From contig CAJYHD010000201.1 in NCBI GenBank assembly GCA_913773715.1, positions 1-14,737 on the forward strand: 14,737 nt of DNA, in the 5' to 3' direction. A model generated the notes under the pieces. It was not told the DNA's origin. It searched no databases and saw only the letters and a program-made list of their open reading frames with translations. Numbering within the stretch: position 1 is the stretch's first letter; each line of letters opens with the position of its first letter. The translations under genes were made by a program, and so were the position numbers. Source of the DNA: an uncultured Sphingobium sp. Its GTDB lineage: Bacteria; Pseudomonadota; Alphaproteobacteria; Sphingomonadales; Sphingomonadaceae. Shown in pieces: positions 7,196-13,629 of this stretch.

Positions 7196-8896
7196 ATGCT
7201 CATGGAAGACTTGAACGACGGTCTCACCACCGCCGCCGCGATCACCTGCGACAAGTGCGGGGCGGACCTCGCGTTCGACGCCGCCCTGCAGGAAGTGAAC
7301 TGCAACTTCTGCGGCCACGCGCTCGACCTGGAGGACAGCCGCCGTGTGCGGGTGGTCGAGCCCGATGGCATGGTTCCGTTCCGCACCGACGGTGAGACGT
7401 TCCGCGCGTCCGCGCTGCGCTGGCTGGTGACGGGCGACTACATTCCGGTTGACGTGCTCGCACAGGCGGACTTTGCCGACAACCGCGGCCTGTTCGTGCC
7501 CTGCCTCGCCTACAACGGCAATTTCTCAGCCGACTGGTCGGCCCAGGTCGGCACCGAGCGGCGCGAGACGGTGCTGGTCGAGCGCAATGGTAAGCTGTGC
7601 AACGAGACGCGGACCCACATCGACTATCACCCGGTCAGCGGCCGCGCGCACGACACCTTCGCCTATCTCGCCTGCGCGAGCCGTCACTTGCCGTCCGAGT
7701 TCAAGAGCTTCGTCGAAGAGGCGGGTATCCAGCAGGCCAAACCCTACGACGAGCGCCTGTCGCTCGGCTTCATGATGGAGATGCACGAAGCCGACATCGA
7801 TCAGGACGGCCTGTTCAAGCGTCGCTGTGGTGCCCGCCTGAGCAACCGGGTCGACCATGCCGTGCAAGGCCAGATCACCGGCAGCCATGTCCGCGACGTG
7901 CGCAGCTCGTTCACGTACCGGTTCAACACGGTCGGTTCGATGCTGGTGCCGGTGTGGCTGCTGTCTTACGAATATGGCGTCGAGCGCTTCACCATCATCA
8001 TGGATGGGCAGGACACCGGCCGCATCATCGGCAGCAGGCCGCACGATGCCGAGCAGCAGCGCCAGGCGCGCGTGCCGTTCTATGTTGCCGGCGGGATCGG
8101 CGTGGCCACGCTCGGCGCCGTGATCGCGGGCGCGAACGTGGATCCTTCGCTCGCACCGATCGCCCAGGCCGGAGCGGTGGGCTTGTTCGCCGCCACGGGT
8201 ACCGCGCTTTTCGGTGCCGTTCTGAACCGCTGGCGGCTGCTCTCCACCCGGCAGGCGCTGCGCTCGCGGGCTCTGGAGGCACACAGCGCCGGCAGTACTC
8301 TCGACGTCGCGGCCGAGCTGGACGAGATGCAGGCGCATCGGTTCAGCCCGGCGCGGCTGTGGCGAGGGAGCCTTGTTCTTGCCGGCGTGGCCGCGTTGAC
8401 GGTCTCCACCGCCAGCTACCTGTCACCCGATCGGACGGTCGAACCCGCCCCGCAAGTCGCAGCAGCGGACAGCATGGAGGACGCGCCGATTCTGGAAGCG
8501 CCAGTGACGGCCGATCCACAACCGCAGCTCGACGAGCAGGCGCCTGCCGAGATGCCGACCGAAAGCGCAGAACTCGCTGCCGATACGCAGATGAATGCGC
8601 AGCCTGCTCAGCCCGAGCCCACGCCTTCGCCCGCTTATGCGGCTGCTTATGCTCCGACCTATGCCTCGCCCAGCCCGCTTGCACAGCCGAGCCCCGACAC
8701 GCGCGTGAGCGACCTGGCCGCGCAGACGCTGGCCGAAGCGCGCGACTGCATGGGACGTCAGAACTTCGACTGTGCGGAGGCGAATGCACGCACCGTACTG
8801 CGCCTGCAGCCGGGGCAAATCGATGCAGCCGCCATGCTGCGCACAATCGCCGCCCGCCGACGCGAGGCGCTGGCGTCTGACTGGAACGCGCAATGA
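7196..8896 (+). CDS. Zinc-ribbon membrane protein with Pro/Ala-rich linker and helical C-terminus
   Basis: The 566-residue protein opens with a zinc ribbon (C18-x2-C21 and C36-x2-C39, in CDKCG and CNFCG). The next domain is the one that accompanies SPFH/virion-core-like genes elsewhere, marked by PFRTDGETFRASALRWL, LFVPCLAYNG, SADWSAQVG and PVWLLSYEYG...TIIMDGQDTGRIIG. Such proteins are sometimes mislabelled as primosomal or helicase proteins because of the zinc ribbon; no helicase motif is present. Two membrane helices follow (about 293-314 and 322-343), then a third (389-409). A long acidic, Pro/Ala-rich low-complexity segment (411-503) comes next, and last a helix pair (504-562) with a TPR-like DCMGRQNFDCAEANARTVLRLQPG. 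ATG 7196 is preceded by AGGA about nine bases upstream. The extra third helix and C-terminal extension suggest that the end is periplasmic. Role in the complex is inferred from the operon only. Confidence 0.85.
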   Translation: MLMEDLNDGLTTAAAITCDKCGADLAFDAALQEVNCNFCGHALDLEDSRRVRVVEPDGMVPFRTDGETFRASALRWLVTGDYIPVDVLAQADFADNRGLFVPCLAYNGNFSADWSAQVGTERRETVLVERNGKLCNETRTHIDYHPVSGRAHDTFAYLACASRHLPSEFKSFVEEAGIQQAKPYDERLSLGFMMEMHEADIDQDGLFKRRCGARLSNRVDHAVQGQITGSHVRDVRSSFTYRFNTVGSMLVPVWLLSYEYGVERFTIIMDGQDTGRIIGSRPHDAEQQRQARVPFYVAGGIGVATLGAVIAGANVDPSLAPIAQAGAVGLFAATGTALFGAVLNRWRLLSTRQALRSRALEAHSAGSTLDVAAELDEMQAHRFSPARLWRGSLVLAGVAALTVSTASYLSPDRTVEPAPQVAAADSMEDAPILEAPVTADPQPQLDEQAPAEMPTESAELAADTQMNAQPAQPEPTPSPAYAAAYAPTYASPSPLAQPSPDTRVSDLAAQTLAEARDCMGRQNFDCAEANARTVLRLQPGQIDAAAMLRTIAARRREALASDWNAQ

Positions 8897-8928
8897 GATC
8901 ATTACCGACAACGAGGGGGAACCATCCA

Positions 8929-9573
8929 ATGCACCGCAAGAAAGCCGCTCTGTGCCTCGCCGCCGCACTCAGCCTGACGCAAGTGTCACCGGCGATGGCC
9001 AGCGGCTCGGATGAAGGTGGGGGCAAATCCTGCAAGGCCAAAGACGCTGCTGTCGCCGGCGCGGTCCTGGGCGCGCTGATCGGTGGGCTGGCCAGCAAGA
9101 AGACGGGCAGGGGTCTCGCGATCGGCGGCGCCCTGGGCGCGGCAGTCGCCAGCATCGGCTGCGTCGCGGTCAACTCGCGCGTCACCCGCCAGCGCAGCAA
9201 CGATCAGGTGCTGCAGGATGGCCGCTCGCGCCTGGGGGCGGTCACGCAGCCGACCTTGCTGTCGTATACCAGTGCCACGGCGCGGCCGAGCTATCAGCTT
9301 GGCCAGCAGATCACGATCCAGGACTCCATGGTGGTGGCGCTGCCTGCCAACGCACCGGCGACACCGATCCGCGAGGTGTTCGAGATCACCACGCCCGACG
9401 GCGACACCAAGACCTTCACCAAGCCGGTCGGCGACAGCGGCGGCGAACTGAACAACGAGCTGACCTTTACCCTGCCCAACGCGATGAAGCGCGGCAACTA
9501 TCAGGTCCGATCACGCTTGCAGGTTGCCGACCAGGACATCGGGCAGGCGCGGACATCCTTCCTCGTGGTGTAG
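8929..9573 (+). CDS. Exported glycine-zipper protein
   Basis: The 214-residue product starts at ATG 8929, chosen because AGGGGGAA lies about eight bases upstream and a good signal peptide follows (MHRKKAALCLAAALSLTQVSPAMA, likely cut after A24). An in-frame ATG at 8893 would hide the signal peptide. Residues 42-82 form a glycine zipper (AVAGAVLGALIGGLAS, then RGLAIGGALGAAVASIG), a helix-packing motif that inserts in membranes or oligomerises. The C-terminal part (about 100-214) is predicted beta-rich (PSYQLGQQITIQDSMV, FEITTPDGDTKTFTKPV) and ends SFLVV. Two cysteines (C35, C78) flank the zipper. It is the last gene of the SPFH operon, 32 bases after the zinc-ribbon gene. It probably places one face of this system in the periplasm or outer membrane. 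Confidence 0.83.
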   Translation: MHRKKAALCLAAALSLTQVSPAMASGSDEGGGKSCKAKDAAVAGAVLGALIGGLASKKTGRGLAIGGALGAAVASIGCVAVNSRVTRQRSNDQVLQDGRSRLGAVTQPTLLSYTSATARPSYQLGQQITIQDSMVVALPANAPATPIREVFEITTPDGDTKTFTKPVGDSGGELNNELTFTLPNAMKRGNYQVRSRLQVADQDIGQARTSFLVV

Positions 9574-9583
9574 CGCGTCTTAC

Positions 9584-9883
9584 TCAGGCACAGCATATCA
9601 CCCGGTAGGGAACCCCAATACGCCGGGGTGCACGTGCGCGACGGAGCAGCAGGTGCCGCGCGAAACGCTGCGCCTCCGCAGGATCGGCAAAGGCGCTGGC
9701 ACGTGCTTGCCCTGCCTTGCCGATCCGACCCCACCGCCAGGACACGACTGTCCAACCCAGCAGATCAGGTCCGGCGCTTATCGCCCAGCTTCGCGCAAGG
9801 TTGCGCTCCGGAGCGCGTGCTTCGAGTGTAACGCTCCCACCCTGCGGGCGCATGAGGATGTCGAGAAGTGCCGCCGTGTCCAT
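9584..9883 (-). CDS. Small WGR-domain protein
   Basis: This minus-strand gene encodes about 99 residues and converges on the preceding operon with only ten bases between stops. Most of it is a WGR-type fold: SWAISAGPDLLGWTVVSWRWGRIGKAGQ, followed by AFADPAEAQRFARHLLLRR and the usual alphaproteobacterial ending PRRIGVPYRV. WGR domains bind nucleic acid ends or breaks in PARPs and occur alone in many alphaproteobacteria, where their role is not settled. ATG 9883 is the chosen start. TTG 9913 in the same frame would add ten residues. No strong ribosome-binding site decides between them. It is divergent from the histidine-kinase gene, and the two share an upstream inverted repeat. Confidence 0.8.
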   Translation of the reverse strand: MDTAALLDILMRPQGGSVTLEARAPERNLARSWAISAGPDLLGWTVVSWRWGRIGKAGQARASAFADPAEAQRFARHLLLRRARAPRRIGVPYRVICCA

Positions 9884-9929
9884 GGCATGAGACTGCGCCC
9901 TGCCGATACGCAAGGTCCAACATGCATTT

Positions 9930-9955
9930 TGAATCAGACCGGCCTCGCTGATTCA
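9930..9955. promoter_or_regulatory. Inverted repeat between divergent WGR and histidine-kinase genes
   Basis: TGAATCAG (9930-9937) and CTGATTCA (9948-9955) are perfect reverse complements separated by ten bases, nearly symmetric outward to TTTT and AAAA. The 26-bp dyad sits in the short divergent gap, a natural place for an operator that controls both genes. It could also act as a hairpin. No matching second copy was found in the window. Confidence 0.45.
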
Positions 9956-9963
9956 GAAAATCG

Positions 9964-11643
9964 ATGAACGCTCAACGGCATCCGGGCATAATCCGGGTTT
10001 CGCTGCCGGATCGATGCCGCCACAGGCTGTCCAGGATGATGAAGGTTCCGGTCTCGCGCTTATGGCACGCCAAGCCGCTGTCCCGGATCGCTCTGTGCCG
10101 CACGGACGCCTGGCTGCTGCTGCTCTACGCGTTGTGCTTCGCGGCGTTGCACTGGGCGGCGCGGCCGTGGGGCGGCGCGGGGTTCTTCTCCTTGTGGTAC
10201 CCGCCTGCAGGTCTGCGGTTTGCCGTACTGTGGAGCCGCGGACCCAGGCTTACACCGTGGCTGGTGCTGACCGAGATCGCGACCGACATCGCGACAGGCA
10301 CGATCGGGTGGAGTGATGGGTCTGCCCTCCAGGGAATTACCGGCGCCGCGCGGCCCGGGCTGACGTACGGCATCGCCATGGCACTGGTGCGGGATGTCTC
10401 ACGCGGGCGGAGCAGCACCTTGGCGCTGCCGCCGATGATCTTCGGCGTAGCGGCGATCGCCGCACCCGCGCTCAATGCGCTGATGGTCATCCCGTTCGAG
10501 GCCTGGCTTCCACCCGAGGCCGAACGGTACCGCAGTGGTGTTGACGTGGCGATCTCGCTGACCAGCCTCGCGGTCGGCGATCTGCTGGGCATCCTCGTGC
10601 TGGCCCCGCCGCTGCTCTGGCTAGGCAGCGTGGCCTGGACGCAGGAGCGCAAACCCCTGCCCCGTCCGGGCCTGCGCCCGATCCTGGAAGACGCCATCGT
10701 CATGAGCGGCTGCCTGCTGCTGACCGCCGCCTTGTGGCGCGCCGGCCTTGGCGCGCAGACCACGCCCAGCTTGCTCGCCGGCGCCTGGATCGGCTTGCGC
10801 CATGGCCGGACCGCAGCGTGGTTCGCGATCCTGTCGCAGGCGCTGGTCTTCCTCCCCTACTCGGCCGGCACGCTGGACGATGGCACCCGTCTCGAGCTGC
10901 ATCTGGGAATCGCTTCGGCGGTGCTGGTGACCTGGCTGGCCGGCAGCTTCTCCGACGCACAAGCCACCGCGCGCGGTGCGCTAGACCGGCGCAACCGGCT
11001 TCTCTACCAGGCCGAGCGGCTCAAGACCCTGCGCGCGATGTCGGTGGCAGTCATTCACGAGATCAGCCAACCACTCACCACGCTCGCGATAGAGGCCGCG
11101 CACTTGCGCTCCGCCACGGCCGGACTCGGCGAGGACATCGCGACAAGTGCCGAGCTGGTCGACCGCAAGGCGCGCACGCTCTCGGAACTGGTCCGCCGCC
11201 TGCGCCGCTTCGGCGGACGCGACGTGGACGAGCCCTCGGCGCTGCCCGTCGCCATGCTGATCCAGACGGCATGCCAGATTGTCGGCTTCGAACTGCGTAG
11301 CCAAGGGGCGAAGCTTCATTGCGGGCCCGTGCCGCTCGAGCTGGCGGTACAGGCGCAGGAAATTGAGCTGACCCAGGCGCTCGTGAACCTCCTGCGCAAC
11401 GCGATCGCTGCAGGTGACGGCCAGGACATCGGCCTGATGGTGGAAGAGGATGGCGAGAATTTGCGCATCGAAGTCCGCAATCCTGCGGCGCACATAGCGC
11501 GCGAAAGCGCCGGCATGGGAATCGGCCTCACCATCGCGCGCACGATCGTCGAGGCGCACGGCGGTCAACTGTGGCGAGAAGACGATCCGGGCACCGTCCG
11601 CTTCGTGATATCCTTGCCGCTGCTCATCGGAACACCGGCATGA
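9964..11643 (+). CDS. MASE1-type membrane sensor histidine kinase
   Basis: The protein senses an unknown signal through its membrane domain and phosphorylates the response regulator encoded next. Residues about 50-330 are a polytopic MASE1-like domain (marker FFSLWYPPAGLRFAVLW near 74-90). A coiled-coil linker leads to the phosphoacceptor region VIHEISQPLTTL, with H365. The ATPase part shows an N box (VNLLRNAIA, N475 and N479) and a G-rich GMGIGLTIARTIVEAHGGQLW. The usual DxGxG box is replaced by NPAAHIARESAG, so ATP-lid architecture is unusual though seemingly still kinase-like. Two in-frame ATGs at 10036 and 10039 would give a shorter N-terminus starting MMKVPVS and are as plausible as 9964, whose ribosome-binding site is poor. 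The stop overlaps the regulator start (ATGA). Confidence 0.88.
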   Translation: MNAQRHPGIIRVSLPDRCRHRLSRMMKVPVSRLWHAKPLSRIALCRTDAWLLLLYALCFAALHWAARPWGGAGFFSLWYPPAGLRFAVLWSRGPRLTPWLVLTEIATDIATGTIGWSDGSALQGITGAARPGLTYGIAMALVRDVSRGRSSTLALPPMIFGVAAIAAPALNALMVIPFEAWLPPEAERYRSGVDVAISLTSLAVGDLLGILVLAPPLLWLGSVAWTQERKPLPRPGLRPILEDAIVMSGCLLLTAALWRAGLGAQTTPSLLAGAWIGLRHGRTAAWFAILSQALVFLPYSAGTLDDGTRLELHLGIASAVLVTWLAGSFSDAQATARGALDRRNRLLYQAERLKTLRAMSVAVIHEISQPLTTLAIEAAHLRSATAGLGEDIATSAELVDRKARTLSELVRRLRRFGGRDVDEPSALPVAMLIQTACQIVGFELRSQGAKLHCGPVPLELAVQAQEIELTQALVNLLRNAIAAGDGQDIGLMVEEDGENLRIEVRNPAAHIARESAGMGIGLTIARTIVEAHGGQLWREDDPGTVRFVISLPLLIGTPA

Positions 11644-12245
11644 TCGAGACCGCGCCTGCTCCCCTCTCCCTCGTCGCCGTGCTCGACGACGATGCGGATC
11701 TTGGCGCGACGATCGCGCGCCTGCTAGTACGACACGGCATCTCGGCAAGCCCGTTCGTCGCTCCGCAAGATGTGCTCGCAGCGCTGCCAGCCTCGCGCTT
11801 CGCCTGCGTGGTCAGCGACATCCAGATGGGCGAGATGGACGGCTTCGCCTTCGCCGACGCCTTGCGCGCCCGCGACCCTGCCGTTGCGCTGGTGTTCATG
11901 ACCGCCTGGCCAACCACCAGCCATGCCGTCGATGCGGTGCGCCGCCACGGGGGCCTGGACTACCTGGAGAAGCCGATCGACGAGGCGCGCCTCCTGGCAG
12001 CCGTCAGCGATGGTCTGGCCTGGTCCACCCGCCAGCGCCGGATCGCCGCCGTGACCGCCAGCTTCACCCGCCGCGAGCGCGAGGTCTTCGATCTGCTGGT
12101 GCGCGGACACTCGAACAAGGAGATCGGCGAGCGGCTCGCGATCTCGGCTCGGACCGTCGAGGATCACCGCGCCGCCATCGTCGGCAAGACCCGCACCAAC
12201 GGCCTGGCCCAGCTCATCGCGCTCAGCCGCGGCGAGGGGCTTTGA
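11640..12245 (+). CDS. FixJ/NarL-type response regulator (REC + LuxR HTH)
   Basis: This 201-residue regulator is the cognate partner of the kinase just upstream, whose stop it overlaps by ATGA. The receiver domain has acidic residues D16-D18 (VLDDDAD), phosphoacceptor D60 (VVSDIQMGEMDG), T88 (VFMTAW) and K111 (YLEKPID), so all the phosphorylation-switch residues are present. Residues about 141-196 are a LuxR/FixJ helix-turn-helix (FTRREREVFDLLVRGHSNKEIG, then AISARTVEDHRA). The longer frame from 11571 would overlap the kinase without reason, so ATG 11640 is preferred. Its targets are not known. A motif just downstream recurs in front of the SPFH operon, which makes that operon a candidate target. 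Confidence 0.92.
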   Translation: MIETAPAPLSLVAVLDDDADLGATIARLLVRHGISASPFVAPQDVLAALPASRFACVVSDIQMGEMDGFAFADALRARDPAVALVFMTAWPTTSHAVDAVRRHGGLDYLEKPIDEARLLAAVSDGLAWSTRQRRIAAVTASFTRREREVFDLLVRGHSNKEIGERLAISARTVEDHRAAIVGKTRTNGLAQLIALSRGEGL

Positions 12246-12495
12246 CCGGCGCACATCCGGGTATTTCCCCGATCGACGCGCATCGCCGCATCGACGATCT
12301 GACCTGCGAGTTTCCCGGGGGAAACACCCCTGATCACGAGGCGACCCGAGGCTTCTTCGCCGAGCGAAGAGCTTCACCTTTACCGGCGGGAGCGAAACCG
12401 CTTCCGCCGGCTCTTTGGCGGCGGCGACCGGTTCTGACGTAGCGGATGCGTTTACCCTGAACTAAACCGCCCGAACACAACGCCGGACACCCCAC
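12246..12495. promoter_or_regulatory. 250-bp non-coding region with motif copy, dyads and hairpin
   Basis: The gap between the regulator and the nuclease gene holds three signals in order. TCCGGGTATTTCCCCGAT (12256-12273) nearly copies the motif at 5390-5407. GTTTCCCGGGGGAAAC (12310-12325) is a dyad with 7-bp arms and a GG centre. The third is the strong hairpin at 12383-12410. A TTG-started 66-codon frame crosses the gap but has no recognisable protein features. The layout would fit a short transcript or a promoter-plus-terminator boundary between two operons. Confidence 0.45.
12383..12410 (+). terminator. Strong 12-bp hairpin, candidate terminator
   Basis: CCGGCGGGAGCG (12383-12394) pairs with CGCTTCCGCCGG (12399-12410) around the loop AAAC, with a single G-U wobble. 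The stem is very GC-rich, but the following CTCTTTGG is only a weak U-tract. It is well placed to end transcription of the two-component pair or of a short upstream transcript. Confidence 0.55.
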
Positions 12496-13629
12496 ATGCG
12501 CTTCATCCACACCGCCGACTGGCAGCTTGGCAAACCGTTCGGGCGCTTCGACCCCGACACGCGCGCTGCGTTGAGCGAGGCGCGCTTCGACGTGATCGAC
12601 ACCATCGGCAAGGCAGCCGCGCAGCACCAAGCGCGCCACGTCCTCGTCGCCGGCGACGTGTTCGACACCGAAGGACCGGACGAGCGCACCATCGTCCAGG
12701 CCGTCACCCGCATGGAGCGCCATCCCTGCCGCTGGTGGCTGTTGCCCGGCAATCACGACTTCGCCCGCAACGGCGGCCTGTGGGATCGCGTGCGCCGCCG
12801 CGGTGCCGCCAACGTCACCGTGCTGGCGCAAGCCGAGGCGCTTGCGCTCGCCGATGATGCCTGGCTGCTCCCCGCGCCCCTGCTCCACCGCCACACGCTC
12901 GATGATCCGACCGAGGCGTTCGGCCGAATGGAGACGCCCGCCGGCGCCTTGCGCATCGGCCTGGCGCACGGCTCGATCCGCGGCTTCGGCAGCCAGGGCG
13001 ACACCAAGAACCTCATCGCGCCGGACCGCGCCAGTGTGTCGCGGCTCGACTATCTGGCGCTCGGCGATTGGCATGGCACGCTGCAGGTCGATCTCCGGAC
13101 CTGGTACGCCGGAACGCCCGAGACCGACGACTTCAAGGCTGGACGCGAGGCACCGGGACAAGCGCTGCTGGTCGACATCACACAAGGCGCAGACCCGGCG
13201 GTGACGCCGCTCGCGACCGGAAGCTTCCGCTGGCTGACGCACGAGTGGGCCGTAGCCGATGCAACGGGCTTCGCAGCCTTGTGCAACGATCTGCTCGACG
13301 CCTGCGGGCCCGCCGCCACGCTGCTGCGCCTCTCGCTCGCCGGGATCGTCCCGCTAACCGACCGCGCCGCGATCATGGCGCGGATCGAGAGCGATCTCGC
13401 GCACCGCTTGCGCTACCTCGATGTCCGCGATGCCGACATGGTGGTCCGGCCGACGCCCGAGGATCTCGCCACCTTGTCGGCCGAGGGCATGATCGGGCGG
13501 GCTGCGGCGATGCTGCGCACCCGGGTCGAGGCTGGCGGCGCCGACGCCCAGCGCGCCCGGCGTGCGCTGGAACGCTTGTTCGTGGAAGCCATCCGCGACG
13601 ATGCCGCGCATGGAGGAGACGCCGCATGA
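12496..13629 (+). CDS. SbcD/Mre11-like DNA repair exonuclease (metallophosphoesterase)
   Basis: The 377-residue protein should be the nuclease subunit of an SbcCD/Mre11-Rad50-like complex that processes DNA ends and hairpins. Metallophosphoesterase motifs run in order: HTADWQLGK (D8), AGDVFD (D54), PGNHD (N86, H87), LAHGS (H158) and LGDWHG (D191, H193). The usual second metal ligand of motif I, a His two residues after D8, is Gln10 here. I recall the same ADWQ variant in relatives of this branch, so the enzyme may still be active. Residues beyond about 210 form the capping and ATPase-binding part. It is closer to the YhaO-type branch than to E. coli SbcD. ATG 12496 is supported by the immediate MRFIHTADW start; the ribosome-binding site is weak. 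Its stop overlaps the start of the ATPase partner (ATGA). Confidence 0.9.
   Translation: MRFIHTADWQLGKPFGRFDPDTRAALSEARFDVIDTIGKAAAQHQARHVLVAGDVFDTEGPDERTIVQAVTRMERHPCRWWLLPGNHDFARNGGLWDRVRRRGAANVTVLAQAEALALADDAWLLPAPLLHRHTLDDPTEAFGRMETPAGALRIGLAHGSIRGFGSQGDTKNLIAPDRASVSRLDYLALGDWHGTLQVDLRTWYAGTPETDDFKAGREAPGQALLVDITQGADPAVTPLATGSFRWLTHEWAVADATGFAALCNDLLDACGPAATLLRLSLAGIVPLTDRAAIMARIESDLAHRLRYLDVRDADMVVRPTPEDLATLSAEGMIGRAAAMLRTRVEAGGADAQRARRALERLFVEAIRDDAAHGGDAA

Noticed and set aside
7597..8880. 427-codon plus-strand ORF in another frame inside the zinc-ribbon gene
   Set aside because: Arg/Ala-rich product without motifs; the zinc-ribbon frame has clear family features over the same bases.
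8893..8928. Upstream ATG start for the glycine-zipper gene
   Set aside because: It would bury the signal peptide behind 12 residues and overlap the previous gene; ATG 8929 has a clear ribosome-binding site.
12242..12442. 66-codon TTG-started ORF after the response regulator
   Set aside because: Overlaps the regulator stop, no ribosome-binding site, crosses the hairpin and dyads, no protein features.
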